Shown: positions 37,077-46,404 of the stretch, piece by piece
Layout: every line of letters begins with the position of its first letter
Position numbering within the stretch: position 1 is the stretch's first letter
Origin: Paraburkholderia sp. PREW-6R
Lineage (GTDB): Bacteria; Pseudomonadota; Gammaproteobacteria; Burkholderiales; Burkholderiaceae
Assembly (NCBI RefSeq): GCF_039621805.1
Contig: NZ_CP155073.1
Location: forward strand, 124,001 to 188,000
Direction of reading: 5' to 3'
Length of the DNA: 64,000 nucleotides
The notes under the pieces: model-generated
The model's input: only the letters and a program-made list of their open reading frames with translations
Databases searched by the model: none
What the model was told of the DNA's origin: nothing
Translations under genes and position numbers: made by a program

Positions 37077-38054
37077 ATGACAACAGCAATGGTCAAACAG
37101 GAAATCGCCGTGGCTTCTTTCAGCCGCGTGTACGACCTCGATCAGGTCGAAAGCGCACTGAACGATCTGGGCGAAGGCGCCAACGAAGCACTGCGCGCCA
37201 CTTACGAAAAGATGCTGAAAACCGGCAACATGCGCTTTTGCGTCAAGCCGAACCGCATGCCGTCGATCGACGATCTGATCGGCGCGCTGCCCAACTTTTC
37301 AGTGCCGCTCGACGACATCCGCAAGCAGGTCGCGTTGTGCCTCGAAACCGAAGACCGGCTCGAACTGATGCCGATCCTGCTGCTCGGCGACCCTGGCATC
37401 GGCAAGACGCACTTTGCGAAGCAGTTGGCGCGCCTGCTCGGCACCGCCTATCAATATGTGGCGATGAGCTCGCTGACTGCGGGCTGGATTCTGTCCGGCG
37501 CGTCGTCGCAATGGAAGAACGCGAAGCCCGGCAAGGTGTTCGACGCGCTCGTGAACGGCAGCTACGCCAACCCCGTGATTGCCGTCGACGAGATCGACAA
37601 GGCGACCGGCGATTCCCAATACGATCCGCTCGGCGCGCTGTACGCGCTGCTCGAACACGATACGGCGCAGACCTTTACCGACGAGTTCGCGGAAATTCCG
37701 ATCAACGCGGGCCACGTGATCTGGATCGCAACGGCCAACGACGAGCGTTCGATTCCCGAGCCGATCCTGAATCGCATGAATGTGTACGAAATTCCGCCGC
37801 CTGATTGCGACGGCGCGCGCCGTATTGCGCAGGCGATCTATCACGAGATCCGCTCGGCGCATAACTGGGGACAGCGCTTTCCTGAACTGCTCGGCGATTC
37901 GGCGCTGGACGCATTGAGGCAGGCGTCGCCGCGCGAGATGCGGCGGGCGATCCTGAACGGCTTCGGCGCTGCGCGCATTGACGGTCGAGATGGCATCGAA
38001 GCCGGCGACATTCGGCTGGATTTCGGAAATCGTCGAAAAACCATCGGTTTTTAA
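37077..38054 (+). CDS. AAA family ATPase (Lon-like ATPase core, no protease)
   Basis: A 325-residue protein with a single AAA+ module. Walker A GDPGIGKTHFAKQLA near 104-118, Walker B VIAVDEIDKA near 168-177, sensor 1 IATAND and an arginine-finger-like PILNRMN follow the Lon/RuvB pattern. There is no Lon N-domain and no Ser-Lys protease domain. The N-terminal 90 residues are helical and unassigned. Function is unknown; such proteins may act as stand-alone remodelling ATPases. It is flanked by unrelated genes. Confidence 0.8.
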   Translation: MTTAMVKQEIAVASFSRVYDLDQVESALNDLGEGANEALRATYEKMLKTGNMRFCVKPNRMPSIDDLIGALPNFSVPLDDIRKQVALCLETEDRLELMPILLLGDPGIGKTHFAKQLARLLGTAYQYVAMSSLTAGWILSGASSQWKNAKPGKVFDALVNGSYANPVIAVDEIDKATGDSQYDPLGALYALLEHDTAQTFTDEFAEIPINAGHVIWIATANDERSIPEPILNRMNVYEIPPPDCDGARRIAQAIYHEIRSAHNWGQRFPELLGDSALDALRQASPREMRRAILNGFGAARIDGRDGIEAGDIRLDFGNRRKTIGF

Positions 38055-38172
38055 GCCTTTTGGGCTGAATTTTGGCCTGAAAATAACGGTTTACGTGATT
38101 TTGACCATCTTTCAACAATGATTGCGATTGCTGGATGAAGTGAATGTTGCGGCAATTGTTGCTGTTTTTAAG

Positions 38173-38322
38173 ATGGCGGACCGGTTCAATCGTTCCGAAT
38201 TTGCGGGGGTGCGAACCTGGTTGACTGCCGGGCCTTACGCCGCGATGATGCGACGAGCGGGCGACCTGATGGCATATCTCTGGCAACAGCCCAGGCCCAA
38301 AGAGGCGAGCGCCGCAGCTTGA
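38173..38322 (+). CDS. Possible 49-residue hypothetical protein
   Basis: Begins MADRFNRSEFAGVRTWLTAGP. Composition is protein-like and the frame ends shortly before a hairpin, but no ribosome site is visible and no family is recognised. The upstream in-frame extension from TTG is less likely. Confidence 0.3.
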   Translation: MADRFNRSEFAGVRTWLTAGPYAAMMRRAGDLMAYLWQQPRPKEASAAA

Positions 38323-38375
38323 CGCGGCGTACACTGATTCAGTCGACCGAAATGACGTGTGAACCTGCATAACTT

Positions 38376-38410
38376 TGAATGCCCGCTGTCCTTCTGACTG
38401 CGGGCATTTC
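38376..38410 (+). terminator. Hairpin, possible terminator
   Basis: AATGCCCGC and GCGGGCATT (9 bp) around a 13-base loop, followed by only a short T run. It may end the AAA ATPase transcript. Confidence 0.45.
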
Positions 38411-38608
38411 CATCTGTGCGGTAACGTGCCGTTTTGCCGACGGGTGCGCGGCCGTGGGTAACCGGTTGCGCGGAGACAGGGGTGGGCGGCAGCGAAGGCG
38501 ATGAGTGACGGCTTGACCCGTGGTGCGGGTCGTCCATATTCGCATGCTGTTTGCCATTCCATCAGGTCAACGAGGCAGCGCGCGGCAAAATGGGCCGCGT
38601 CAGAAAAC

Positions 38609-39718
38609 ATGGACCAAATCGAATGTGTAGTGATCGGCGCGGGCGTAGTCGGTCTCGCGGTAGCACGCGCGCTGGCCATGCGTGGCCGCGAGGTGATCGT
38701 GCTCGAAGCGGCCGAGGCGATTGGCGTCGGCACCAGCTCGCGCAATAGCGAAGTGATACACGCGGGCATTTACTATCCGCGCGGTTCGCTCAAGGCGTCG
38801 CTGTGCGTGCGGGGTCGTGAAATGCTGTACGACTACTGTGTCGAGCGCAACGTGCCGCATTCGCGTTGCGGCAAACTGCTTGTTGCGACTTCGCGCAACC
38901 AGATTCCGCAGCTCGAAAGCATCATGGCGAAGGGTCGCGACAACGGCGTGCTGGACCTGATGCGTATTTCCGGCGACCAGGCGCAAGCGCTCGAACCGGC
39001 GCTTCAATGCGTCGAGGCGGTGTTCTCGCCGCAAACGGGCATCGTGGACAGTCATCAGCTGATGCTCGCACTGCAGGGCGATGCGGAACGCGACGGCGCC
39101 GTCTGTGCATTTCACTCGCCAGTGCAAGCGGTTGAAGCAAGCAATGGCCGTTTCATCATCAAGGTCGGCGGCAGCGCGCCGACAACCATCAGCGCCGCCT
39201 GCGTGGTCAACAGCGCGGGCCTTTATGCGAACGCGCTGGCGCGCAACATTCGCGGTCTCGACGCCCGCCACGTGCCGCCGCTTTATCTCGCGCGCGGCAA
39301 TTACTTCGGCATGTCGGGCCGTGCGCCGTTCAGCCGTCTCATCTACCCGATGCCGAACGAGGCGGGGCTCGGCGTGCATCTGACGATCGACTTAGGCGGC
39401 CAGGCGCGCTTCGGTCCCGACGTCGAATGGGTGGACGCCATCAACTACGACGTCGATCCGCGTCGCGCTGAGTCGTTCTATGCGGCGATTCGCGCCTACT
39501 GGCCGGCGCTTCCCGACCATGCGTTGCAACCTGCTTATGCGGGAATTCGTCCGAAGCTGTCCGGACCCGGCGAGCCGGCGGCCGACTTCATCATTCAGGG
39601 GCCGGCCGCGCATGGCGTGCGTGGACTCGTCAATCTGTTCGGTATCGAATCGCCGGGACTGACCGCTTCGCTCGCAATCGCCCAGCGTGTCTGCGAACTG
39701 GCTGGACGCGCCGGTTAG
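38609..39718 (+). CDS. FAD-dependent oxidoreductase, L-2-hydroxyglutarate oxidase type
   Basis: A 369-residue DAO-superfamily flavoprotein. The N-terminal Rossmann motif is [17 protein letters not shown] (about 6-22), followed by the [17 protein letters not shown] block typical of LhgO/L2HGDH enzymes. Near the C-terminus, [10 protein letters not shown] and [19 protein letters not shown] are further hallmarks. LhgO oxidises L-2-hydroxyglutarate to 2-oxoglutarate. The assignment is by motif pattern, so related substrates cannot be excluded. The start is placed at MDQIECVV; no strong ribosome site is seen. Confidence 0.88.
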   Translation: MDQIECVVIGAGVVGLAVARALAMRGREVIVLEAAEAIGVGTSSRNSEVIHAGIYYPRGSLKASLCVRGREMLYDYCVERNVPHSRCGKLLVATSRNQIPQLESIMAKGRDNGVLDLMRISGDQAQALEPALQCVEAVFSPQTGIVDSHQLMLALQGDAERDGAVCAFHSPVQAVEASNGRFIIKVGGSAPTTISAACVVNSAGLYANALARNIRGLDARHVPPLYLARGNYFGMSGRAPFSRLIYPMPNEAGLGVHLTIDLGGQARFGPDVEWVDAINYDVDPRRAESFYAAIRAYWPALPDHALQPAYAGIRPKLSGPGEPAADFIIQGPAAHGVRGLVNLFGIESPGLTASLAIAQRVCELAGRAG

Positions 39719-39910
39719 ACCATGCAAGGCGGCGCGGAGAGTGCCGCTCACGTGAGTCATTTGCATTGCGTCTCTGCGCACCGGCGTGGCGAAGTACCAA
39801 TTCGGTTATCTCTATCATTTGGGGCGTCACGCCCGCCGGCTTCGTTGCTATCCTTGGGGACCGCTGTCATCAGAACGGCGATCAGTTCAATATAAATGGA
39901 GTGAGTCCCC

Positions 39911-40222
39911 ATGAAATCTTCCCGTCGTAGCTTCCTGATTACCAGCGTTGGTGTAGCTTCCACTTTCGCTCTGTCGCGCCAGGCGTTCGCCGACGCGCCC
40001 AAGGTGGCCGAAACCGATCCGACCGCCCAGGCGCTTGGCTACAAAGCCGACGCGAGCAAGGTCGACAAGGCCAAGTTTGCAAAATATGCAGCAGGCCAGG
40101 ATTGCGGCAATTGCAGCTTCTACCAAGGCAAGGCAACCGACGCGTGGGCAAACTGCCCGATGTTCGCCGGCAAGCAGGTGGCGAGCAAAGGCTGGTGCAG
40201 CGCCTATAACAAGAAGGCCTAA
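39911..40222 (+). CDS. High-potential iron-sulfur protein (HiPIP)
   Basis: A small periplasmic electron carrier binding one [4Fe-4S] cluster. A Tat-type signal peptide (SRRSFLITSVG at residues 4-14, cleavage after AFA-D) precedes the HiPIP domain with the four ligands C65, C68, C82 and C96. The 103-residue length is typical. HiPIPs donate electrons to terminal oxidases or reaction centres. A GGAG ribosome site and a strong terminator make it a single-gene unit. Confidence 0.95.
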   Translation: MKSSRRSFLITSVGVASTFALSRQAFADAPKVAETDPTAQALGYKADASKVDKAKFAKYAAGQDCGNCSFYQGKATDAWANCPMFAGKQVASKGWCSAYNKKA

Positions 40223-40303
40223 GCGGATTTCTCCGCTGCGCGCATGTCGTGTGGTGATAAATGCGCGGCCACACGAACGTGCGATGTCATGTTGCAGACA
40301 TCT

Positions 40304-40342
40304 GGGCGCTGGTCGTCGTCTGCGGCCAGCGCCCTTTTGCTT
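40304..40342 (+). terminator. Terminator after the HiPIP gene
   Basis: GGGCGCTGG and CCAGCGCCC, a perfect 9-bp stem with a 13-base loop, followed by TTTTGCTT. Confidence 0.82.
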
Positions 40343-40375
40343 GTGAAAAGCGCGCTCGCGCTTTCCTTGCGCACT

Positions 40376-40403
40376 CCTCGCGCTTTCCTCGCGCTTTCCT
40401 CGC
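40376..40403. repeat. Short 11-bp tandem repeat
   Basis: CCTCGCGCTTT twice in tandem plus a partial third copy, between the HiPIP terminator and the amidase stop. A related palindrome AAAGCGCG/CGCGCTTT lies just to the left (40347-40364). Confidence 0.7.
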
Positions 40404-40427
40404 ATATTCCTCATGCTCCAGGCGCGC

Positions 40428-42089
40428 CTAATTACGCGCTTGCATCAGGGGCGGCCGCTTGTCGAACCACGGTCGTGCGGCTTCGAGTTGAGCGGCGAGC
40501 CGGAAAAGTGTCGCTTCGCCACCCGCGCGAGCGGCAAACTGCACCCCGACCGGCAAGCCGCGCGCATTCCAGTAAAGCGGCACCGACATCGCAGGCTGTC
40601 CGCTCAGGTTGAACAACTCCGTGCATCCCGCCCACGAGAACGCCTTGTTGGACGCCTCCGTCAGCAGCTTTTTCATCAGCGGTTCGAGCGGCATGGCGGT
40701 GACTGCGCGCATCTGCATACGCTCCGACGCGCTGGGATGCATTTCGCCGATCTTGATCGGCGGCGCGGCGAGCGTGGCGCACAGGATCACGTCGTAGCGG
40801 CTCAGCAGGTCGGTGAGCTTTTCGGTGATGCGCCGCTGTTCTTCGAGCGCAGCCGGCAACCCGCGTTCTCCGAGTTTGCGTCCCACATGCGCCATCGCCC
40901 ACGTGGAAATCTCGAATTCCTCTCGCAACGGTTTGCGGCCGGTAATACGGTCGGCGTTCAATACGAGTTGTTCCGCCGTCACGGACCACAGCGTGAGGAA
41001 CGCGTGACGGACCGCCGCGAAGTCGATGCCGAGTGTCACCGGTTCGATGTTATGACCAAGTGAACTTGCGAGCTGCGCGGCGTCGTCGAGCGCGGCGCGT
41101 GCGTCGGTGGAGAGCGAAGGCGCCAGCATCGGCTCGGTCACGTAGGCGATGTTCAGCGGCTTGCACGGCTCGCGCGCCGCGCCGAGAAAAGTGCCGGGTG
41201 CGCCAGCCGGCCGCCCGCCATTGCCCGAGAGCAGATCGAGCAGCAACGCGCTGTCGCGCACGCTGCGCGAGACGGCGTGATCGATGCCGAGTTCGCCAGG
41301 CGCTGCCGTGGGCGTGGCGCGCGGCACGCGTCCGCGGGAGGGTTTGAGGCCGAACAGGCCGCAGCACGACGCCGGAATGCGGATCGAGCCGCCGCCGTCC
41401 GATGCATGCGCGAGCGGCACGATGCCTGCAGCGACCGCTGCGGCGGCGCCGCCGCTCGAACCGCCCGGCGTGTGATCGAGATTCCACGGATTGCGGCACG
41501 GACCGAACACTTCGGGCTCGGTATAAGGCATCTGCCCAAGCTCGGACGTGCTGGTCTTGGCGAAGATGTTCAGGCCTGCGGCTTTCGCGAGCGTCACGAC
41601 CGGCGCGTCCTGCGTGGGAATGAAATGGCGATAGTGACGGCTACCCATGGCCATCCGTAATCCGGCAACCGGCGCGCCGAGATCCTTGATGAGAAACGGC
41701 ACGCCGGCGAGTGCGGATTGCGCGCTGATGCCGTGGGCGTCGTCGGTCTGCGCTGCGGTCGTTGCGTGGCTCTTGCGATTGGCATCGTCGCGCGATGCAC
41801 GTTGACGCGCGGCGTCGTAGTCCTTCAGCACGATCGCATTGATCGCGGGATTGACAGCCTCGGTGCGGGAGATCGCGATGTCGAGCAGTTCGCGCGCGCT
41901 GACCTCACGGTTGCGGACCAGTTCGGCGAGGCCGAGCGCGTCATGAGCGAGATAGTCTGATTGCACCAGGAATGAGTCCTCGTTATCGAGTGGAAGCCGG
42001 CCAGACGCATACGCTGTGCGCGCGCTGACCCAACTCGCTGCACATGCCCATGCCAGGACCAGATAACGCTTGGGGAAAATGAACGGCAC
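40428..42089 (-). CDS. Amidase signature family hydrolase, probably exported
   Basis: A 553-residue amidase with the Ser-cisSer-Lys triad: K135 in LIKDLG, the Gly/Ser-rich [17 protein letters not shown] containing the cis-Ser (S211/S212), and the nucleophile S235 in [12 protein letters not shown]. The N-terminus (1-30) has a basic start, a hydrophobic core and SARTAYA-S, consistent with a signal peptide, which is not usual for the family. The length and the [16 protein letters not shown] block resemble 6-aminohexanoate-cyclic-dimer hydrolases. The substrate is unproven. Confidence 0.88.
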   Translation of the reverse strand: MPFIFPKRYLVLAWACAASWVSARTAYASGRLPLDNEDSFLVQSDYLAHDALGLAELVRNREVSARELLDIAISRTEAVNPAINAIVLKDYDAARQRASRDDANRKSHATTAAQTDDAHGISAQSALAGVPFLIKDLGAPVAGLRMAMGSRHYRHFIPTQDAPVVTLAKAAGLNIFAKTSTSELGQMPYTEPEVFGPCRNPWNLDHTPGGSSGGAAAAVAAGIVPLAHASDGGGSIRIPASCCGLFGLKPSRGRVPRATPTAAPGELGIDHAVSRSVRDSALLLDLLSGNGGRPAGAPGTFLGAAREPCKPLNIAYVTEPMLAPSLSTDARAALDDAAQLASSLGHNIEPVTLGIDFAAVRHAFLTLWSVTAEQLVLNADRITGRKPLREEFEISTWAMAHVGRKLGERGLPAALEEQRRITEKLTDLLSRYDVILCATLAAPPIKIGEMHPSASERMQMRAVTAMPLEPLMKKLLTEASNKAFSWAGCTELFNLSGQPAMSVPLYWNARGLPVGVQFAARAGGEATLFRLAAQLEAARPWFDKRPPLMQARN

Positions 42090-42211
42090 GCGGACGGCGC
42101 ACCGCTATTGACGGCGCAGTCTTCGACGCGACTGTTTCTGTCCGCGTTTGAATGCGCCGCTCTTCTACAGATTAACCGACAAATAATAGAACGCGACAGA
42201 GGTCGCGCGCC

Positions 42212-42237
42212 GCCCATGCGGCAGGTGCCGCATGGGC
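42212..42237. repeat. Perfect 12-bp inverted repeat
   Basis: GCCCATGCGGCA, GG, TGCCGCATGGGC. A very stable hairpin downstream of the dienelactone hydrolase gene, without a T tract on either side. Confidence 0.75.
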
Positions 42238-42286
42238 AAGAATGTGCCGGACGTGCCGCGCGTACAAGACGCGCGCTGCTACTTAC

Positions 42287-42985
42287 TTACAGGCGTTCGC
42301 CGAGAAAGGTCAGCGTGCGGCCATGCGCCAGCGCGGATGCGTGCTGGTTGTACGACGCGCGGTCCGAACAGTTGAAGCCGTGATCGGCGTTGGCATAGAT
42401 GTGGAACTCGGCGTCGGTGCGGCCCGCGAAGCGCTCCTGAATCTGACCGACTGCCGACAGTGGAATATGCGCGTCGAGTTCGCCGTAATGGAATTGCATC
42501 GGCACCTTGATTCTGGCGGCTTCGTCGAGCTGGTTCTGGATGCCGCCGCCGTAGTAAGCGATGGCGCCGTCCACCGTTCCTTGAGCCGCCGCGAGATACG
42601 CAAGACGGCCGCCGAAGCAGAAGCCGATCGCCGCGACCTTGCCCGTGACTTCGGGCATCGCGCGCAATGCGTTTGCTGCTGCGCCAATGTCGGCAACGGC
42701 CTCGTCGATCTTCAGCTTCTGCATCAGCTCGATGCCTTTGTCCCGATCCGCGCCGTCGTAAGTCAGTTCGACACGCGGCTGAACGCGCCAGAAGACGTCC
42801 GGTGCGAGCGCGATGTAGCCGTCCTGCGCATATTGATCCGCGACCGAGCGGATATGACTGTTCACGCCGAAGATTTCCTGAATGATGATGACGGCCGGTC
42901 CTTTGCCGCTCTTGGGCAACGCCAGATAGCCGCCGAAACTGTCGTCGCCGGCAGGAATGTCGATCCATCGGGAAGTGATGCTCAT
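42287..42985 (-). CDS. Dienelactone hydrolase family protein
   Basis: An alpha/beta hydrolase of 232 residues with the dienelactone hydrolase triad C123 (GFCFGGR), D171 (GELDAHIP) and H202 (ADHGFN), and the accessory E37 (IIIQEIFGVN). Such enzymes open lactone rings in chlorocatechol degradation, but many genomic copies act on other esters. No chlorocatechol genes are nearby. The start ATG is chosen for the GGAGAG ribosome site; an earlier in-frame ATG would add four residues. Confidence 0.92.
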   Translation of the reverse strand: MSITSRWIDIPAGDDSFGGYLALPKSGKGPAVIIIQEIFGVNSHIRSVADQYAQDGYIALAPDVFWRVQPRVELTYDGADRDKGIELMQKLKIDEAVADIGAAANALRAMPEVTGKVAAIGFCFGGRLAYLAAAQGTVDGAIAYYGGGIQNQLDEAARIKVPMQFHYGELDAHIPLSAVGQIQERFAGRTDAEFHIYANADHGFNCSDRASYNQHASALAHGRTLTFLGERL

Positions 42986-43164
42986 AGTGCTCTCCATTGA
43001 TCCGCGTGATGCTGCGCGAGGTCGGTCTGAATGAATGCCAGAGGCTTGGATGCCTGAAGCGGGCGATCAGTTTGCCATCAAAGGAAAGGGCTTGCAGAGA
43101 GGCACCCGTGCGGCCGTCCGCCTCGCCCAGCAAAAGGATTCTCGTAAGGCGAATGAAACGTTCT

Positions 43165-43181
43165 TGATAATTCATTTATCA
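43165..43181. promoter_or_regulatory. Palindromic operator candidate
   Basis: TGATAA-TTCAT-TTATCA, a perfect 6-bp inverted repeat in the divergent region between the dienelactone hydrolase and nitronate monooxygenase genes. TTGATA within it could be a -35. No regulator gene is adjacent. Confidence 0.4.
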
Positions 43182-43259
43182 GTTGCACAGGGCGCCGGTA
43201 CAGTCTCGCGTATTGGGTCGCTCCGTTGGATGAGCGCATGGCCACAAGGGAAATCGATC

Positions 43260-44363
43260 ATGAATCAACGCACTTTTGTGACGCCGTTTGCCGAGCGCTT
43301 CGAATTGCGCGTGCCGATCGTGCAGGCGCCTATGGCAGGCGGAGCGACCACGCCGGCGATGGTCGCGGCCGTATCGAACGCAGGCGGTCTTGGTTTTCTG
43401 GCGGGCGCGGCGCTTTCGCCCGAGAAGATCAGAAGCGAAGTCGAGGCGATTCGTGCGCTGACGTCGCGCCCATTCGGTGTCAACCTGTTCGTTCTCGAGC
43501 CGGCCGCGCCGGACGATGCAACGGTACGCCGCGCGCTTGAAGCGATCGACTCCGTACGCGCCGATCTCGGTCTTGCCGCGGGCCAGCCACTCGAACGCTA
43601 CGCGCCGGATTTTCGCGCGCAACTGGAGATGCTCGTCGAATTACGCGTACCGGTGGTGAGCTTCACGTTCGGCCTGCTGTCGAGCGATGACGTCGCGCGG
43701 TTTCATGCTCATGGTCAATACGTGATCGGCACGGCCACCCATACCGCTGAAGGCATCGCGTGGCGCGACGTGGGCGCCGATGCCATCGCCGCGCAAGGCG
43801 CGGAAGCGGGCGCGCATCGTGGCACGTTCATCGGCGCATTCGAGGATGCGCTGGTTGGCGCAATGGCGCTCGTTCCCCAACTCGTCGACGCGACCGGCCT
43901 GCCTGTGCTCGCGGCGGGCGGCATCATGGACGGGCGCGGCATCGTCGCAGCGCTCGCACTCGGCGCGCAGGCGGCGGTGATGGGCACCGCCTTCCTCACC
44001 TGTGAAGAGAGCGCCATACCGCAGGTCTGGAAAAAGCGTGTACGTTCCATGTCAGACACTTCGACCACGGTCACGCGCGCCATCACCGGCCGTCATGCGC
44101 GAGGCATCCGCAACCCGCTGATGCAGCGTCTGGGCGAAGCGGCGGAGAAGATCGCGCCCTATCCCGTGCAGAATGCGTTGACGCAGGAATTGCGGCAAAC
44201 GGCGGCGCGCGCTGGGAACGGCGATTATCTGTCGCTGTGGTCGGGCCAGGGAGCGCCGCTCGGCCAGAAGCGCGCAGAGAACTTGAGTGCCAAAGAACTC
44301 GTCGCGCAACTCGATGCGGAATGGCAAACGGTGGTGTCACGCATTGCCGCGCTGAGGGAGTGA
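43260..44363 (+). CDS. Nitronate monooxygenase family FMN protein
   Basis: A 367-residue TIM-barrel flavoprotein of the 2-nitropropane dioxygenase / nitronate monooxygenase family. Motifs: PIVQAPMAGGATTPAMVAAV (FMN-site start), NLFVLEP, QGAEAGAHRGTF (catalytic His region) and AAGGIMDGRGIVAALALGAQ with MGTAFLTCEES (phosphate binding). It oxidises nitronates such as propionate 3-nitronate to aldehydes and nitrite. The ATG is chosen for AAGGGA upstream and homology at the N-terminus. Confidence 0.9.
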   Translation: MNQRTFVTPFAERFELRVPIVQAPMAGGATTPAMVAAVSNAGGLGFLAGAALSPEKIRSEVEAIRALTSRPFGVNLFVLEPAAPDDATVRRALEAIDSVRADLGLAAGQPLERYAPDFRAQLEMLVELRVPVVSFTFGLLSSDDVARFHAHGQYVIGTATHTAEGIAWRDVGADAIAAQGAEAGAHRGTFIGAFEDALVGAMALVPQLVDATGLPVLAAGGIMDGRGIVAALALGAQAAVMGTAFLTCEESAIPQVWKKRVRSMSDTSTTVTRAITGRHARGIRNPLMQRLGEAAEKIAPYPVQNALTQELRQTAARAGNGDYLSLWSGQGAPLGQKRAENLSAKELVAQLDAEWQTVVSRIAALRE

Positions 44364-44820
44364 TTCAGCATAGCGGCGCGCGCATTCCGTCACTCTGCGG
44401 CGCGCCTCTCAAAACACTCGCTTAAACGCCTCATTTTTAAGCAATGAGTCTATTGGGATCATTAACGGTTTAACTCACCAGCGTCTTTCGATCATGCCGT
44501 TAGACGAAAGCCTCACACAGCGCAAACCCGCACTGGCTGGTGCTCTCCAGCCTGTCTTTCCAGTCGTGGCCCGTCGCTGTTGGATAAACGCTATTAGTGT
44601 TGATCCCACTTCCTCAAAAAAATCCCACAAATTAATTTGATGGCCTACACTTGCGCGCAAGTACGGTTTGCCGCCTGCCACAAACAGGTTCGGCGAGTGT
44701 GCTGCCAAGTGCATGAACGATGCAACCGGCGTGGTCGTCCACGGGACTGAGCGACACGTGTAGGGGAAGCGGGGGCACAGGGCGATTACGTTGTTTTTGG
44801 GACCGAAACTGGAGACTTAC
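44364..44820. other. Intergenic region upstream of the LivK-type gene
   Basis: 457 bases, no gene seen. A 7-bp inverted repeat GCTTAAA/TTTAAGC (44419-44441) follows the monooxygenase gene and may help termination. A perfect 14-bp palindrome ACTTGCGCGCAAGT lies at 44649-44662 in the presumed leader of the binding-protein gene. Confidence 0.5.
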
Positions 44821-45966
44821 ATGAACATCAAGATTCAAAAGCTGTTGCCGATCAGCGCTGCGGCGATGCTGTTCGCGACGTTGGCAACTTCGGCCGCAGC
44901 CGACACGGTCGTCAAGATCGGTCACGTTGCACCGTTGACTGGCGGTATCGCTCACCTGGGTAAAGACAACGAAAACGGCGCGCGCCTGGCAGTTGAAGAA
45001 ATCAACGCCAAGGGCTTGACGATCGGTGGCCAGAAGGTCACGCTGCAACTCGACGCACAGGACGACGCGGCCGACCCGCGTACGGCTACGCAGGTCGCGC
45101 AGAAGCTGGTCGACGACAAGGTCGTCGCAGTGGTTGGCCACCTGAACTCGGGCACGTCGATCCCGGCTTCGAAGATCTATAGCGATGCTGGCATCGTGCA
45201 GATCTCGCCGTCGGCAACGAACCCGGCCTACACGCAACAAGGTTTCAAGACCACCTACCGTGTGGTGGCAACGGACGCGCAACAGGGTCCCGCACTGGCT
45301 AACTACGCCGCCAAGGGTCTGAAAGTGAAGAGCGTCGCGATCGTCGACGACTCGACCGCTTACGGCCAGGGCCTCGCCAACGAATTCGAAAAGACTGCCA
45401 AGTCGCTGGGCCTGAACGTGATGTCGCATGACGCGACGAACGACAAGGCGGTGGACTTCCGCGCCATTCTGACGAAGATCAAGGGCGAAAACCCGGACGC
45501 GATCATGTACGGCGGCATGGACGCCACCGGCGGCCCGTTCGCGAAGCAAGCCAAGCAGCTCGGCCTGCGCGCGAAGGTGCTGGCAGGCGACGGCGTGTGT
45601 ACCGACAAGCTGTCGGACCTGGCTGGCGACGCAACCGACAACATCGTCTGCTCGGAAGCCGGTATGGCGCTCGAAAAGATGGCTGGCGGCGCGGAATTCC
45701 AGGCCAAGTATCAGAAGCGTTTCGGTCAGCCGATCCAGATTTACGCACCGTTCACGTATGACGCGGTGTACATCATCGTCGACGCCATGAAGCGTGCGAA
45801 CTCCACGGATCCGGCCAAGATTCTGGCTGCGATGCCGAACACCGACTACAAGGGTGTGATCGGTGAAACCACGTTCGACTCCAAGGGCGACCTGAAGCAC
45901 GGCGTGATCTCGCTGTACAACTACAAGGGCGGCAAGAAGACGCTGCTCGACGTAGTGAAGATGTAA
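44821..45966 (+). CDS. Branched-chain amino-acid ABC transporter substrate-binding protein
   Basis: A LivJ/LivK-type periplasmic binding protein of 381 residues with a signal peptide (about 1-27, ATSAAA-D). VVKIGHVAPLTGGIAHLGKDNENGARLA begins the mature domain, and GHLNSGTSIPAS, ISPSATNP and YAPFTYDAVYIIVDAM are conserved. Codon use is strongly biased to preferred codons, suggesting high expression. The matching livHMGF genes are not adjacent. A GGAGA ribosome site fixes the start, and a terminator follows. Confidence 0.92.
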   Translation: MNIKIQKLLPISAAAMLFATLATSAAADTVVKIGHVAPLTGGIAHLGKDNENGARLAVEEINAKGLTIGGQKVTLQLDAQDDAADPRTATQVAQKLVDDKVVAVVGHLNSGTSIPASKIYSDAGIVQISPSATNPAYTQQGFKTTYRVVATDAQQGPALANYAAKGLKVKSVAIVDDSTAYGQGLANEFEKTAKSLGLNVMSHDATNDKAVDFRAILTKIKGENPDAIMYGGMDATGGPFAKQAKQLGLRAKVLAGDGVCTDKLSDLAGDATDNIVCSEAGMALEKMAGGAEFQAKYQKRFGQPIQIYAPFTYDAVYIIVDAMKRANSTDPAKILAAMPNTDYKGVIGETTFDSKGDLKHGVISLYNYKGGKKTLLDVVKM

Positions 45967-46017
45967 AACCGCATGAGCGAAGACAGCGCTTCGGCCTGTC
46001 TTCATTCTGCTGTAAAG

Positions 46018-46049
46018 AGCACGCCTGCCTTCGGGTTCGCGTGCTTTTT
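46018..46049 (+). terminator. Terminator after the LivK-type gene
   Basis: AGCACGC, 14-base loop, GCGTGCTTTTT. A second hairpin GAAGACA/TGTCTTC lies just before it. Confidence 0.85.
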
Positions 46050-46404
46050 CATGCGCGTCGTTTTTTGCGCTTTGGTTCGCGAGGAGCGCTGATCGACCAC
46101 GCTTTCGATCCGCCCGACACGACACGACGCGGGAGATCGGAGCAGCGCTTGCGAGTCCTTATTTTTATCCAGCGGCGCGTTTGCGCCATTATTTGTGTAA
46201 GCGCGAATGGTTTCTTGTCGGTGTACGGCACGTTCCACCGCCTGCGTGCATCGAGCGACGTGATCGGGCGTCGCGAACGTTTAATACGAGATGAATTCTC
46301 TGAGCAGTACTACTTTCAGAACCGGCCGGTGACATCACCGGCGCATTGAATCTGGTCCGCGCGTACGCTATGAAATGTCGATTATCGGCGCTCGCGTTGC
46401 CGCC
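46050..46404. other. Intergenic region
   Basis: 355 bases between convergent transcription units. Open frames are present, but none has a ribosome site or recognisable product. The centre (46155-46200) is AT-rich and holds a small GGCGC/GCGCC hairpin. Confidence 0.4.

Larger units (their letters stand above)
38055..38608. other. Region between the AAA ATPase and the FAD oxidase gene
   Basis: 554 bases. One small candidate reading frame (38173-38322) and one hairpin (38378-38408) are described separately. The 80 bases after the ATPase stop are AT-rich. Nothing else is recognised. Confidence 0.5.
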
